Notes: generated by a model from the letters alone, not told the origin. A DNA stretch of 64,000 nt from Hyphomonas johnsonii MHS-2 (GCF_000685275.1 NZ_ARYK01000010.1:39490-103489); one strand, 5' to 3'. Numbered from the stretch's first letter, positions 8,053-18,466 are shown. Numbers and translations: made by a program.

Positions 8053-10038
8053 ATGACCCGTTTCGCCTTGCTTGTTGCCGTCTTTTGCCTGTTTGCTGCA
8101 GGCGGCCCCGCCGAAGCCGAGCGTTCCGAAAAACACGCCAAGGTTCCCCGCAATCTCGAAGTGGCCCCACCGGGGGAATGCGAATCACACCATGACGCCC
8201 TGGGCTGCAAGTCGCAGAGGTTGAAATCCGCGGTCGAACGCTTCTGTTGCAGGATCACTGACAATCCCGGCATCGGCGATACCACCAGCTTCACCAAGCG
8301 CGTCTTCCGTGACCGGAAAACCGGGGAACTGGTCTATGGCGTCAGCTATGTGACGAAGAACACGTCGAAACGGTTTGAGACAAGCTGGCTGATCGAACCG
8401 GAATGGGCCGATCTCGGGATGACGACTGCAGACGTGGCATACGGACGGTTGAGCGGATCGCAGGACGCCTACATGATTGACACGCTGGCCGGCAAGACCA
8501 CGCTCATCGGTCGTGGAAACGTCGGGTTCGCGCTCAGGCTTGTCGTGACGGAAGTCCCGAATATCCCCTACCTGTACGACAAGGCCGCCGATGGCACGAT
8601 CAGCGTGCGCATGCTGGACGAGGCCAACCGGCCCGGTGCCGTGTCAATCGACCGGGTGATTGCCGACGCGCAGCTGCCAAAAGGCCGCGCGTCCGTGGAA
8701 ATCATGGATGACGGGTCGCTTCTGGTTCACCGGCTGGATGCAAACGGAAAGATCTTCGATCAGGTCTTTGACGCAACGGGCGCCACCGCCCTGACGCCGC
8801 CGATGAAACCCCTGATCATGGCAGCCTATGGGCTGAACCGGAATTACATGCTGTTCGAGATCGATCATGCGCGCCGCCTGTTCTGGCCGGTGCGCGGCGC
8901 CGACGTCATCGCCAAGCCCGACAGCCTGATCGGCATTCGTCCGCTGGCCGGTACGCTCACGTCAAAAATCGAACCGCTGCCTGCCGCCCAACTCGCGCAA
9001 CTCTACCAGCCCGAAACGCCGGATCCCTCACCCTACGCTGCCGACCTACCCATCTGCGTCTACGGCAGGCCGTCGTGCGATCTACTCTACAAGTTTGTCG
9101 CGGTCTGGGAGACGGATGACCAACAGGTCGCTATGGCCCTGGTGTCCGAGAGTGGGAACAAGGACGTACTCGGGGAGAGGAGCCGCGTAATCCCCACCTT
9201 CCTCGAGATCGCCACCACGTCCAATGCCGCTGATTTCAAATCCATCCATGACCTCAACGTCCCTGACCCGAAGCACCACATCACGTTCCGGTCCTACGCA
9301 GCCGTCGAACCGATCGTGGCAACCCGGACCGATGGGACTTTCGAGGTCTATCGCTACAAGGTCGGCGGTCGCTACGGCCTGTTTGAAACGGTCACGCCGG
9401 CGCCTGAAGCCAGTGAAGCCGCCGCCATGGCGTGGTGGGAAGCGGATCTCGCCGCCCAGCGCGCCCGCAGTGACAAAATAAACGCCGATTACCAGGCGTT
9501 CAAGGACAAGCAGGCGCGCGATCGCCAGGCCAGCCTGGCGAAATTGGCCGCCGACTCCGCAGCCCGGCAGGCCCAGGCCCGCATCGAATACGATCAGGCG
9601 CTGGCCGCCGGCAATTACGCGCTGGCGATGCAGACTGCACGGCGCCAGCTCACACAGCGCGATGTCTACCAGACGGTCATGCGTTCGATCGCCGCCGGTC
9701 CGGGCGCGGGCGTCGGCCTCGCTGACATCGAGATCGCCAGGCAGTTCGCCACCGCCGAGGAGACAGCAGTGCTGGATGCGCATGCCCGCCTGATCGACTA
9801 CCGCGCCAATGTCGAGCGCGCGGAGGCCGCCAAGCGGAACATCGCCCAGAACATGTTGAACGCGGCAGCCAAATACCAGGGCAAACCGGTCACGATACCG
9901 TCCGGATCCCAAGGGTACAGTTCCGCTGCCAGCACCGCAAATTCGGCCTTGGCAGATGCCCAATTTGAATCGCGAATGAATTATCTTGAAGGGAAAACGG
10001 GCCAGTACATGTGCGGCAGCTCGAGCTTCTGCGACTAG
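8053..10038 (+). CDS. Uncharacterised exported protein with C-terminal coiled coil
   Basis: The 661-residue product starts with a clear signal peptide (MTRFALLVAVFCLFAAGGPAEA). The middle is mixed alpha/beta, with three cysteines in the first ~60 mature residues and repeated aromatic-Gly segments (YKVGGRYGLFE) that vaguely resemble WG-type repeats. From about residue 460 to 610 it is rich in Ala, Arg, Glu and Gln and should form long helices or a coiled coil. I cannot assign a function. The start at 8053 is preferred over 7993 because the signal peptide begins there. An exported protein of unknown function follows on the opposite strand. Confidence 0.75.
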   Translation: MTRFALLVAVFCLFAAGGPAEAERSEKHAKVPRNLEVAPPGECESHHDALGCKSQRLKSAVERFCCRITDNPGIGDTTSFTKRVFRDRKTGELVYGVSYVTKNTSKRFETSWLIEPEWADLGMTTADVAYGRLSGSQDAYMIDTLAGKTTLIGRGNVGFALRLVVTEVPNIPYLYDKAADGTISVRMLDEANRPGAVSIDRVIADAQLPKGRASVEIMDDGSLLVHRLDANGKIFDQVFDATGATALTPPMKPLIMAAYGLNRNYMLFEIDHARRLFWPVRGADVIAKPDSLIGIRPLAGTLTSKIEPLPAAQLAQLYQPETPDPSPYAADLPICVYGRPSCDLLYKFVAVWETDDQQVAMALVSESGNKDVLGERSRVIPTFLEIATTSNAADFKSIHDLNVPDPKHHITFRSYAAVEPIVATRTDGTFEVYRYKVGGRYGLFETVTPAPEASEAAAMAWWEADLAAQRARSDKINADYQAFKDKQARDRQASLAKLAADSAARQAQARIEYDQALAAGNYALAMQTARRQLTQRDVYQTVMRSIAAGPGAGVGLADIEIARQFATAEETAVLDAHARLIDYRANVERAEAAKRNIAQNMLNAAAKYQGKPVTIPSGSQGYSSAASTANSALADAQFESRMNYLEGKTGQYMCGSSSFCD

Positions 10039-10070
10039 GCCAAGCCGGGCCGGAAAACGCCGCTAAGCCT

Positions 10071-10721
10071 TCAATGCCCCACCAGGCGAACGGCTTCTGC
10101 CTGCGCGGTCAGGTTCTGCAGGCGCCCGTCTCGATCGATCTGCATGAGGTTCAGGATGGTCACGGCCTCTTCCCCCGGCGCCGGATCGAGGCGCGCCAGC
10201 AGATGAAAATAGCCGCTATCTTCATCGGATACGCGAAACTTTCCGCTAAACTGCTGTTCGGTCCCCCCTGCCTCGGGGTGGAAGACGGCGTCGAAGTGCC
10301 CGTCTTGCTTGAAATGGGTAAGTGTCTCACCATTCGCGTTGCTTACCTGCCATGTGCCGACCAGGTATTGCTCGACCGGCATGCAATTTGAGTGAAACAT
10401 CAGGCCGAGATCTGCCTCCGTGGCGCCCACCCATTCATCCCACGGCGATACGTGGTGTCGGGGAAAGTCCGTGTAGCCATTTTCCTTCGAACTGTGAAAA
10501 TACTGGATGCACACTTTTTCGTAGGGAAGGCCCGTCACGAATCTGGACGAAATTCTCTCGTTCCACACGCTGTCTTCCCAATTTTCTTCATTGGGCGCGA
10601 GATGGTGAACACCATCTACGACATAGGAATCTGATCCCGGCTGGATCGCCTCGGGCACCTGTGCGGATGCCTGGGTGATGATGACGCTGAACGCGAGCGT
10701 GGCAAGGCAGGATCGCAGCAT
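10071..10721 (-). CDS. Uncharacterised exported protein
   Basis: The 216-residue product has a signal peptide (MLRSCLATLAFSVIITQASA) and then a compact globular sequence. A strand-rich part (GTWQVSNANGETLTHFKQDGHFDAVF) resembles the lipocalin-like stress-protein fold in which a small protein is described as having a 'GTW' opening. Two cysteines (VCIQYF and NCMP) could form a disulfide. It converges with the 8053-10038 gene, their stops 33 bases apart. No function can be named. Confidence 0.65.
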   Translation of the reverse strand: MLRSCLATLAFSVIITQASAQVPEAIQPGSDSYVVDGVHHLAPNEENWEDSVWNERISSRFVTGLPYEKVCIQYFHSSKENGYTDFPRHHVSPWDEWVGATEADLGLMFHSNCMPVEQYLVGTWQVSNANGETLTHFKQDGHFDAVFHPEAGGTEQQFSGKFRVSDEDSGYFHLLARLDPAPGEEAVTILNLMQIDRDGRLQNLTAQAEAVRLVGH

Positions 10722-10933
10722 GGCTATGTCCCTTCATGTGTTGACCGCCTCATGTACGAGAGGGCTCCATAGTCTTAGGCGGCAAGCGGCCTCAAAACGG
10801 GCCACTCGGTGAAAAGAATTTGCCGTCTGTCCGCGCGCGTCTGGATGTCCATTGCCTGGATTTGCGGCGCAAGCGGCCGGTGCGGGAAGCCCCATTGGTT
10901 CCCTTGCCGCCGGGCGTAATCACAGGATTTTGC

Positions 10934-10950
10934 GTTCTGCTTAGCAGAAC
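10934..10950. promoter_or_regulatory. Inverted repeat GTTCTGC-TTA-GCAGAAC upstream of a small membrane protein gene
   Basis: A perfect 7-base inverted repeat with a 3-base centre, followed 11 bases later by a third GTTCTGC. It lies 69 bases before the chosen start of the next gene and only 21 bases before an alternative ATG at 10971. This suggests an operator or a small RNA hairpin. The regulator is unknown. Confidence 0.35.
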
Positions 10951-11018
10951 TTAAACGGAGTTCTGCTTTCATGGGCGCTGTACACAGAGGGTTCCGGCCC
11001 CGGAGGCAAGCGAGATCA

Positions 11019-11237
11019 ATGTATCATTTCCTGACAAAAGTATTGAGCCGCATTTCGGAAGTCATCCGGATATTCGCGCTGTCGATCGTCGGATTGATGA
11101 TGCTGTCTACCGGACTGGTGCTGGCGATTGGCGGGCGGCCTGAAGCGCTGATTCCGCTGGTACTCGGGGGGTTCGCGGTCTTCAATTTGCGAAAACTGGT
11201 ATTGCAGCTGTATCGGGAAATCGGCGGCGCCCTCTGA
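11019..11237 (+). CDS. Small membrane protein, function unknown
   Basis: The 72-residue product is mostly hydrophobic: two membrane segments (IRIFALSIVGLMMLSTGLVLAIG and ALIPLVLGGFAVFNL) flanked by basic residues, with a short charged tail. The ATG at 11019 has GGAGG about 13 bases upstream. An in-frame ATG at 10971, with its own GGAG, would add 16 basic residues. The inverted repeat at 10934 lies just upstream of either start. No family is recognised. Confidence 0.55.
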   Translation: MYHFLTKVLSRISEVIRIFALSIVGLMMLSTGLVLAIGGRPEALIPLVLGGFAVFNLRKLVLQLYREIGGAL

Positions 11238-11260
11238 AGGCGTACCACCGGTCGGGCGCG

Positions 11261-12103
11261 TCAGCGTGCCTGGCGTTTCCGGACCAGGGAGATGGCGATT
11301 CCGCCCAGCACGAGGGCGGACGCAACCAGGAAGCGGAGCGAGACGGCCTCGCCGAGCAGGGTGATCCCGCCGAGGGCGGCGATGACCGGCACGCTGAGCT
11401 GGGCAATGGCGGCTGTGGCGGAACTGAGGCGCGGCAGGACGGTGTACCATAGCGCATAGCCAAGGCCGGACATGACGACGCCGGAGGTGACGGCGAGGGC
11501 GATGCCCGTGGGGGTCAGGGGTGCCGGAAGGGTGACACAGAGGGCGAGCAGGGCCAGCGGCACGGCGAAGATGAAATTCGCTGCCGTGTCGCCTGTCGGA
11601 TCGGTGCTGCCCCGTCCGATCAGGGAATAGATGCCCCACCCGATCGCGGCAGCAAGCATCAGCCCCGCGCCGAGCAGGTCGGGGGCCGCGCCGCCGGACG
11701 GCCAGAGCAGCCAGACCAGTCCACCGAACGCGATGGCGGCGCCGAGCGCCTGCAGGCTGCCGATGCGCTGGCGTGACAGCAGGGCGCCGGCAAACATCAC
11801 GACCTGGACGCCGCCGAACAGGATGAGCGCACCGACCGCAGCGCCGAGCGAGATATAAGCGAACGAAAAGCCGATCATGTAGGTGGCGAGCGTGATGGCG
11901 CCTGCGGGGCGTGTGGCGGACCAGAGCGTCCATTCGCGTCGGCGCAGCGCGACCAGCCCCCACAGGACCAGCGCGCCGCTGGCGACACGAAGCGCGGCAA
12001 AGCTGGCAGGATCTATGGCGCCATCGGCCAGCGCGAAACGATTGAGGATCGAGTTGGCGGCAAAGGCCACCATCGTCAGACTGGTCAGCAGGAAGAGTTT
12101 CAT
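11261..12103 (-). CDS. EamA/DMT-superfamily transporter
   Basis: The 280-residue protein has about ten hydrophobic helices in two related halves, the EamA (DUF6) layout of drug/metabolite exporters. A first half opens with NSILNRFALADGAIDPASFAALRVASGALVLWGL and a second half contains the matching SGVVMSGLGYALWYTVLPRLSSATAAIAQLSVPVIAALGGITLLGE motif. These inner-membrane proteins export amino acids or small metabolites; the substrate is unknown. It is the last gene of a minus-strand run that includes carB, greA and the ELM1-like gene. Confidence 0.88.
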   Translation of the reverse strand: MKLFLLTSLTMVAFAANSILNRFALADGAIDPASFAALRVASGALVLWGLVALRRREWTLWSATRPAGAITLATYMIGFSFAYISLGAAVGALILFGGVQVVMFAGALLSRQRIGSLQALGAAIAFGGLVWLLWPSGGAAPDLLGAGLMLAAAIGWGIYSLIGRGSTDPTGDTAANFIFAVPLALLALCVTLPAPLTPTGIALAVTSGVVMSGLGYALWYTVLPRLSSATAAIAQLSVPVIAALGGITLLGEAVSLRFLVASALVLGGIAISLVRKRQAR

Positions 12104-12120
12104 CGCCCGTGGGCCAAGGG

Positions 12121-13200
12121 TCAGCTCATCCAGTCGGGCGGGGCGGCGTGGGTGCCGCTGGCCGGCATGGCGGGCTGGGGATAACGCTCCAGCAGCTTTG
12201 CGACGATGGCGTCGGCGACACGGTCGGCCTCGCGCAGGGGCGGGTAGGGCCAGGTGGCCAGCGTGCCGTCGAACCAGCGGGCCGCGCCATGATCGATCAG
12301 GCTCTGGTGCAGGCGGTCGAACTTGTCGGCCCGGCCCTCGAGGCGGGCGATATGCACCGGCAGGCCATGCCAGGCGACGTCCGACAGCATGTTGGCGCTG
12401 TCTTCGGTGACGACCGCAACGTCGGAAAAGGTCAGCCAGGCGAGATAGGGATTCGGGCCGTCCTCGGGCCCGGCCCAGAAACGGGCGCCGACCTGGTCGG
12501 CCAGGGTCCGGAAGCGGGAGATGGCGGGCAGGGGCGTGCGGCGTGACGTGGTGATGCGCAGGCGCCAGCCGAGGCCAGCGAGCTCGCGCAGCTGGGCGTC
12601 CAGCCGCTCGGCCGCAGCCTGCGAGAAGGTGTGCGTCTTCGAATCGCCGCCGAGGATGATGATCGCGCTCTTGCCGCGCTCGTCAGCAAGGTCGGCGAAG
12701 GCCTGGCCGGCATCCTCGATCAGGTCGGGCGCGAAATAGGAAGGCGACCCGATGGTCTGGATGACATTGTCGCCGGTGACGCCGTCATGCACCGGCGTGA
12801 CCAGCAGGTCGAAATTGTCCGGCGAGATTTTCGGGTCGAGGATCTGCACGGTCAGGGTCTTGCCGCCGGAGTGTTTGCGCACGGCGCGAGTGATGGCGGC
12901 AGACCGGCGACCGGCGGCAATCCAGACGGTGGGCCAGGGCGGTGCAATCAGGGCGCGCTGGGCGGCTGGCAGTGATTGCAGGGGCCAGGGCCAGGCATCG
13001 GCCGGCAGCCAGACGAAGGGCGCGCGCGGCGTCAGCGTTACCGGGTCTGCCCGGTGACCGGCACCTTCAATATGTGCGATGCGCATCCAGCGGCGGGTTT
13101 CGCCCAGCGCCTGCATCACCGCACGTACCTGTGCAGCGTTGCCTGCGCGGCCATCCGACACCGCCCAGACGGAAGGTCCGAGCGGGCCGCCCCCACTCAT
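12121..13200 (-). CDS. ELM1/DUF1022-family protein (mitochondrial fission ELM1-like)
   Basis: The 359-residue protein begins with the family opening VWAVSDGRAGNAAQVRAV and contains VQILDPKISPDNFDLLVTPVHDGVTGDNVIQTIGSP, the conserved mid-protein block. A glycosyltransferase-like second half follows (IILGGDSKTHTFS...VVTEDSANMLSDVAWHGLPV). In plants a homologue is needed for mitochondrial fission; the bacterial role is not established, and the fold suggests a GT-B enzyme. Its ATG abuts the greA stop codon directly, which supports co-transcription. Confidence 0.85.
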   Translation of the reverse strand: MSGGGPLGPSVWAVSDGRAGNAAQVRAVMQALGETRRWMRIAHIEGAGHRADPVTLTPRAPFVWLPADAWPWPLQSLPAAQRALIAPPWPTVWIAAGRRSAAITRAVRKHSGGKTLTVQILDPKISPDNFDLLVTPVHDGVTGDNVIQTIGSPSYFAPDLIEDAGQAFADLADERGKSAIIILGGDSKTHTFSQAAAERLDAQLRELAGLGWRLRITTSRRTPLPAISRFRTLADQVGARFWAGPEDGPNPYLAWLTFSDVAVVTEDSANMLSDVAWHGLPVHIARLEGRADKFDRLHQSLIDHGAARWFDGTLATWPYPPLREADRVADAIVAKLLERYPQPAMPASGTHAAPPDWMS

Positions 13201-13674
13201 TTATTTGTACTCGACCTTGGAGATCTCGTAGGCGCGCGCACCGGACGGAGCGGACACCTCGGCCTCGTCGCCTTCCTCCTTGCCGATCAGGGCACGGGCG
13301 ATCGGCGAGGTAATCGAGATCTTGCCGAGTTTCACCGAGGCTTCGTCCTCGCCGACGATCTTGTAGGTCTGTTCTTCCTCGGTATCGACGTCCACAATGG
13401 TCACGGTCGCGCCAAAGCGGATCTTGGTGCCGGAAAACTTGCTGACGTCGATCACGTCGGCGCGGGCGAGCTTGTCATCAATCTCGCTGATGCGCCCCTC
13501 GATGAAGCTCTGCTTCTCCTTGGCGGCATGGTATTCGGCGTTTTCAGACAGGTCACCATGCTCCCGAGCCTCCGAGATCGCCGCGATGATGTTCGGGCGT
13601 TCAACGGACTTCAGGGCCTTCAGTTCTGTCTGAAGCGCAGCATGGCCTTCAGCGGTCATGGGAATGCGTTCCAT
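13201..13674 (-). CDS. greA: Transcription elongation factor GreA
   Basis: The 157-residue protein has the N-terminal coiled coil ([50 protein letters not shown], including the acidic tip that reaches the polymerase active site) and the C-terminal FKBP-like domain ending in the [16 protein letters not shown] motif. GreA stimulates cleavage of backtracked [13 protein letters not shown] is chosen as the start, at the length usual for the family; the upstream extension to 13731 is not typical. It lies just downstream of carB. Confidence 0.97.
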   Translation of the reverse strand: MERIPMTAEGHAALQTELKALKSVERPNIIAAISEAREHGDLSENAEYHAAKEKQSFIEGRISEIDDKLARADVIDVSKFSGTKIRFGATVTIVDVDTEEEQTYKIVGEDEASVKLGKISITSPIARALIGKEEGDEAEVSAPSGARAYEISKVEYK

Positions 13675-13742
13675 GTCGATATTCCTCGTGATTTGCGGCG
13701 AAGAGGTTGGCTCAAAATTTGAGGCCGTCAAGTGGCCCCCGT

Positions 13743-16700
13743 TCAGGCCGATTGCAAGGCGCGAACCGAGATTTCCCGGGTTTTCAGGCTCGCAATCGCC
13801 TGAACAGAGGCAATTGAGGCTGAAAGTGTTGTGAAATACGGGATCTTGCGGTTCACGGCGGTACGACGGATCGAGGCGCTGTCAGCGAGCGAAGCAGCCC
13901 CTTCAGTTGTATTAAACATCATTTGCACGTCACCGTTGATCATTGCGTCAACGATGTGTGGCTGGCCCTCCAGCACCTTGTTGACGCGGGTGACGGGCAG
14001 GCCCTGGCTCTCCAGGAAGGCTGCCGTGCCGCTGGTGGCGATGAGGGTGAAGCCGAATTTGACGAGATTGCGGGCCGGTTCGACCACGCCCTTCTTGTCG
14101 GCGTCGCGGACCGAGATGAAGACCTTGCCGCTTTCGGGCAGGCGTACACCGACGCCGAGCTGGGATTTCAGGAAGGCCATGCCGAAATCGTCGTCCCAGC
14201 CCATGACTTCGCCGGTCGAACGCATTTCCGGGCCGAGTTGGGGGTCGACGCCCGGGAAGCGGGCGAAGGGGAAGACGGCTTCCTTGACCGCGATACGGCG
14301 CGGGTTGGCGTTGGTCAGGTCAAAGCTGGTGAGCATTTCGCCCGCCATGACCTTGGCCGCGATGGCGGCGATCGGTGCACCGACGGCCTTGGCGACAAAC
14401 GGCACCGTGCGGCTGGCACGCGGGTTGGCTTCGAGGACATAGATCTCGTCGTCCTTGACCGCGAACTGGATGTTGATCAGGCCACGCACGTGCAGCGCCA
14501 TGGCGAGGGCCACGGTCTGCTCGGCAAGGCGGCGCTGCAAGTCTGCCGACAGCGTGTAGGGCGGCAGGGCGCAGGCGCTGTCGCCGGAATGGACGCCGGC
14601 TTCCTCGATATGCTCCATGATACCCGCGACGTGGACATTGGTGCCGTCGCAGATGGCGTCGACATCGACTTCGATGGCGTCGGAGAGATAGCGGTCGATG
14701 AACAGCGACGCGTCGCCTGAGACTTTCAGGGCCTCGGCGGCGAACTCGCGCAGGTCTGCGTCATCGCGGGCGATCTGCATCGCGCGCCCGCCGAGCACGA
14801 AGGATGGCCGCAGCATGACCGGGTAGCCGATCTCGTTGGCCTTCACTTCGGCCTCTTCCACGCTGCGCGCGGTGCGCGACGGGGCCTGGCGGATCTTCAG
14901 CTCGTCGAGCAGGGCAGCGAACTGTTCGCGGTCTTCGGCGAGGTCGATGGATTCCGGGCTGGTGCCGAGGATGGGGATATTCTCCCGATGCAGCGTGCCG
15001 GCGAGCTTGAGCGGCGTCTGGCCACCGAACTGGACGATCATGCCCTTCAGCGTACCGACGGACTGTTCCTTGTGGATGATCTCGAGGACATGTTCGTCGG
15101 TCAACGGTTCGAAATAGAGCCGGTCGGACGTGTCATAGTCGGTCGAGACGGTTTCCGGATTGCAGTTGACCATGATGGACTCGATGCCGAGGTCTTCCAT
15201 CGCGTAGGCGGCGTGACAGCAGCAATAGTCGAACTCGATGCCCTGGCCGATCCGGTTCGGGCCACCGCCCAGGATGATCGCCTTGTCGCGGCCCGAGGGC
15301 ATGGCCTCACACTCCGGCGTGTCGCTGCCGAACATCGGGTGTTCATAGGTGGAATAGAGATAGGGCGTCTTGGCGGCGAACTCTGCGGCGCAGGTGTCGA
15401 TGCGCTTGTAGACGGGGCGCACGCCGAGCGAGTGGCGGTAGCCGCGGACCCAGCTTTCGCCCTGGCCGACCAGCTGGCCGAGACGCTGGTCCGAGAAGCC
15501 CATCGCTTTCAGCTCCGTCATGCCGAAGGCATCCTTGGGCAGGCCATCGGCGAGGATGGCCGTCTCGGTCATGATGATTTCCGCAATCTGGCGGAGGAAC
15601 CACGGATCAATCGCGGTGATGGCGTGGACGTCTTCCACGCTCATGCCCTGCCGGAAGGCCTGGGCGACGATGCGGATACGGTCAGGCGTCGGCACGGACA
15701 GGGCCTGGCGCAGGGCCGCTTCGGTTTCGAAGGGCAGGTCGTCGAGCCCGGCAAGGCCCGTCTCGAGCGAGCAGAGCGCCTTTTGCAGGCTTTCCTTGAA
15801 ATTGCGGCCGATGGCCATCGCCTCGCCAACCGATTTCATCGCCGTGGTGAGGATGGGGTCGGCGCCCTTGTACTTTTCGAAGGCGAAGCGCGGGATCTTG
15901 GTGACGACATAGTCGATGGTGGGCTCGAACGAGGCGGGGGTGACGCCCGTGATGTCATTGTCGAGTTCGTCGAGCGTGTAGCCGACGGCAAGCTTGGCGG
16001 CGATCTTGGCGATCGGGAAGCCGGTGGCCTTGGAGGCGAGCGCCGACGAACGCGACACGCGCGGGTTCATCTCGATGACGATCAGGCGGCCATCCTTCGG
16101 GTTGACCGCGAACTGCACGTTCGAGCCGCCGGTCTCGACGCCGATCTCGCGCAGCACCGCGATCGAGGCGTTGCGCATGACCTGGTATTCCTTGTCGGTC
16201 AGCGTCAGGGCCGGGGCGACGGTGATGGAGTCACCCGTATGCACGCCCATCGGGTCGATATTCTCGATCGAGCAGATGATGATGCAATTGTCCGCGGTGT
16301 CGCGGACGACTTCCATCTCGTATTCCTTCCAGCCGAGCAGGCTTTCGTCGATCAGGATCTGGGCACTGGGCGAGGCGGCGAGGCCGGAGCGGCAGATTTC
16401 CTCGTATTCCTCGACATTGTAGGCAATGCCGCCGCCGGTGCCGCCGAGCGTGTAGGCGGGGCGGATGATGGCGGGCAGGCCGACGGTCTCGATCGCGTCC
16501 ATCGCGGCCTTGAGGCCCGAAAGGCGGTCATACCCCTTGATCCTGCCGTCCGGTCCGCGGATTTCCGGGGAGGCGATGATCGCGGCGCGCGGATTTTCCA
16601 GGCCGATCCGGTCCATGGCCTCGCGGAACAGCTTGCGGTCCTCGGCCATCTCGATGGCTTCGGCCTTGGCGCCGATCAGCTCGACGCCGTGCTTTTCGAG

Positions 16701-17021
16701 GATACCGGCATAATGAAGGTCCAGCGCGCAGTTGAGCGCGGTCTGGCCGCCCATCGTGGGCAGCAGGGCATCCGGCTTTTCGGCCTCGATGATCTTCTCG
16801 ACGATTTCCGGGGTGATCGGCTCGATATAGGTCGCGTCGGCAAGGTCCGGATCGGTCATGATCGTCGCCGGGTTCGAATTGACGAGAATGACGCGATAGC
16901 CTTCGGACTTCAGGGCCTTGACCGCCTGCACGCCGGAATAGTCGAATTCGCAGGCCTGGCCGATGATGATCGGACCGGCACCGATGACGAGAATCGACTT
17001 GATATCGGTGCGCTTCGGCAT
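13743..17021 (-). CDS. carB: Carbamoyl-phosphate synthase large subunit
   Basis: The 1092-residue protein has the two homologous ATP-grasp halves of CarB. The first opens with [30 protein letters not shown] and the second with [26 protein letters not shown]. The C-terminus is an MGS-like allosteric domain ([29 protein letters not shown]). It makes carbamoyl phosphate for arginine and pyrimidine synthesis from bicarbonate, ATP and ammonia supplied by CarA. Its partner carA is encoded about 5.6 kb away on the same strand rather than adjacent. Confidence 0.98.
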   Translation of the reverse strand: MPKRTDIKSILVIGAGPIIIGQACEFDYSGVQAVKALKSEGYRVILVNSNPATIMTDPDLADATYIEPITPEIVEKIIEAEKPDALLPTMGGQTALNCALDLHYAGILEKHGVELIGAKAEAIEMAEDRKLFREAMDRIGLENPRAAIIASPEIRGPDGRIKGYDRLSGLKAAMDAIETVGLPAIIRPAYTLGGTGGGIAYNVEEYEEICRSGLAASPSAQILIDESLLGWKEYEMEVVRDTADNCIIICSIENIDPMGVHTGDSITVAPALTLTDKEYQVMRNASIAVLREIGVETGGSNVQFAVNPKDGRLIVIEMNPRVSRSSALASKATGFPIAKIAAKLAVGYTLDELDNDITGVTPASFEPTIDYVVTKIPRFAFEKYKGADPILTTAMKSVGEAMAIGRNFKESLQKALCSLETGLAGLDDLPFETEAALRQALSVPTPDRIRIVAQAFRQGMSVEDVHAITAIDPWFLRQIAEIIMTETAILADGLPKDAFGMTELKAMGFSDQRLGQLVGQGESWVRGYRHSLGVRPVYKRIDTCAAEFAAKTPYLYSTYEHPMFGSDTPECEAMPSGRDKAIILGGGPNRIGQGIEFDYCCCHAAYAMEDLGIESIMVNCNPETVSTDYDTSDRLYFEPLTDEHVLEIIHKEQSVGTLKGMIVQFGGQTPLKLAGTLHRENIPILGTSPESIDLAEDREQFAALLDELKIRQAPSRTARSVEEAEVKANEIGYPVMLRPSFVLGGRAMQIARDDADLREFAAEALKVSGDASLFIDRYLSDAIEVDVDAICDGTNVHVAGIMEHIEEAGVHSGDSACALPPYTLSADLQRRLAEQTVALAMALHVRGLINIQFAVKDDEIYVLEANPRASRTVPFVAKAVGAPIAAIAAKVMAGEMLTSFDLTNANPRRIAVKEAVFPFARFPGVDPQLGPEMRSTGEVMGWDDDFGMAFLKSQLGVGVRLPESGKVFISVRDADKKGVVEPARNLVKFGFTLIATSGTAAFLESQGLPVTRVNKVLEGQPHIVDAMINGDVQMMFNTTEGAASLADSASIRRTAVNRKIPYFTTLSASIASVQAIASLKTREISVRALQSA

Positions 17022-17105
17022 GGTCGTGTCACTCTCCGGTCAAACGGGTGCGTGATAGCGGGGAGTCGGGTACGAGGGCAAGGATAAAGGGCCGCAGTGG
17101 TGAGA

Positions 17106-17140
17106 AAAGCCCCGCACCCGGTTGTCGGATGCGGGGCTTT
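17106..17140 (-). terminator. Rho-independent terminator after the glycine-zipper lipoprotein gene
   Basis: An 11-bp stem AAAGCCCCGCA / TGCGGGGCTTT with a 13-base loop. Read on the minus strand it is followed by TTTTCT. It lies 36 bases past the stop of the gene at 17176-17514 and before carB, so it insulates carB. Confidence 0.75.
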
Positions 17141-17175
17141 GCCCGGGCGATTTGCGGTCGCTTTGCAGTCAGCGC

Positions 17176-17514
17176 CTACCAGCGGCGTGAATCATAGGGG
17201 TAGCGGTCATAGGCGTTGGCATAGCCGTCACCATCCGAGTCGCGCTCATCTTCCTGGTCCTTGATGCCGGGCATGTCGCAGTCTTCGGCTTCCGTACAGC
17301 CCTTGGCTGCACCGGCTGCGCCACCGAGGACGGCGCCGACGGCTGCGCCCTGGCCAGCGTCGCCGCTGCCGGTATTGTTGCCGATCACGGCACCTGCGAC
17401 AGCACCTGCGGCGGCGCCATAGGCGGCGTTGCGTTCTGTCGTGCCGCTGGATGTGCAGGCGGCAAGGACCAGAGCGCTCGCACCGGCGGCGAAAAGCTTC
17501 ATGTAGGTTGTCAT
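17176..17514 (-). CDS. Glycine-zipper lipoprotein
   Basis: The 112-residue product has a lipoprotein signal (LFAAGASALVLAAC, lipobox LAAC), then a glycine-zipper segment rich in GAAAGAVAGAVIG and GAAVGAVLGGAAGAA that would insert in or lie against a membrane. An acidic tail follows, with a DSDGDGYANAYDRYP sequence resembling a calcium-binding thrombospondin-type-3 motif. AAGGAG lies 7 bases before the ATG at 17514. Such small lipoproteins are often envelope-stress related, but nothing here shows the role. Confidence 0.8.
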   Translation of the reverse strand: MTTYMKLFAAGASALVLAACTSSGTTERNAAYGAAAGAVAGAVIGNNTGSGDAGQGAAVGAVLGGAAGAAKGCTEAEDCDMPGIKDQEDERDSDGDGYANAYDRYPYDSRRW

Positions 17515-17618
17515 CGTGTGCTCCTTGTTTTGATCACGGTGGACGAACGTCCAGTGACCGGGAGCGGTTCCACGGCGGAGATTACACGACTGTCAGGCGG
17601 CGCGGCTGGCCTGTCGTG

Positions 17619-18353
17619 TCAGGTCCAGCGCTTGGCAAGCTTCTGCGTCACGGCGTCGGAGTCTTCCCGGGCTGCGCCCTGGTAGCCCGTATTGGCATCC
17701 GAGACGAAGGGATTGGTCTGGCGCTCGTGACCGAAGGTCGAGATCGGCCCGTGGCCGGGAACGAACCGCATCTCGTTGCCGAGCGGCCACAGCTTGCCGG
17801 TGATCGAGTCGATCAGCTGCTGGTGGTTGCCGCGCGGAAAGTCTGTCCGTCCGATCGAGCCCTGGAACAGGACGTCGCCGACAAAGGCGAGCGCGCCTTC
17901 CTTGTTGTAGATCACGACATGGCCGGGCGTGTGGCCCGGGCAGTGCGCGACACCGAACTTCAGGCCGGCAAGCTCCAGTTCGTCGCCATCGTGCAGGTAA
18001 CGGTCGGGTTTCACGTTGCGGCCGTCGGTTATGCCGTATTTGGCGCCCTGTGCTTCCAGCTCGTCGAGCAGCCACTGGTCGTCCTCGTGCGGGCCGATGA
18101 TCGGGCAACCGGTGCGTTCGGACACGGCGGTGGCGGCGCCGGCATGGTCGAGGTGGCCATGAGTCAGCCAGACGGCGACGATCTTCACGCCGAACTGTTC
18201 GGCCGCAGCCATCAGCCGGTCGACCTCGCCGCCCGGATCAATGAACACGCCTTCCATGGTCTCGGTCGACCAGATCATGGACGTGTTCTGCTGCAGCGGG
18301 GTCACCGGAATGATCCGGATTTCGAGTTTCGGCTTCTGTTCGGTCAGGGTCAT
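17619..18353 (-). CDS. MBL-fold metallohydrolase (glyoxalase II-like)
   Basis: The 244-residue protein has the metallo-beta-lactamase metal motif THGHLDHAG, a second histidine in HCPGHTPGHVVIY, and FVGDVLFQGSIGRTDFPRGN. The last matches the YcbL/glyoxalase-II-like subgroup of thiolester hydrolases. MTLTEQ at 18353 is used as the start; the longer frame runs into the divergent protease gene. The substrate is probably a glutathione or other thioester, but that is inferred from the subgroup. Confidence 0.88.
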   Translation of the reverse strand: MTLTEQKPKLEIRIIPVTPLQQNTSMIWSTETMEGVFIDPGGEVDRLMAAAEQFGVKIVAVWLTHGHLDHAGAATAVSERTGCPIIGPHEDDQWLLDELEAQGAKYGITDGRNVKPDRYLHDGDELELAGLKFGVAHCPGHTPGHVVIYNKEGALAFVGDVLFQGSIGRTDFPRGNHQQLIDSITGKLWPLGNEMRFVPGHGPISTFGHERQTNPFVSDANTGYQGAAREDSDAVTQKLAKRWT

Positions 18354-18466
18354 GTTTGCAGAGATAGCGTCGCAAGAGCTGTTCGTGAAGCGCCGAGCAT
18401 GCTTTCCGGGACCGGGCAGGTCGGTTATCAGTGGCAAAGCGCGATTGGTCGGGGAGACAGCACACC

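Noticed and set aside
10934..10968. Alphaproteobacterial LexA box (GTTC-N7-GTTC)
   Set aside because: The repeats are inverted rather than direct at that spacing; GTTC-N7-GTTC does not occur there.
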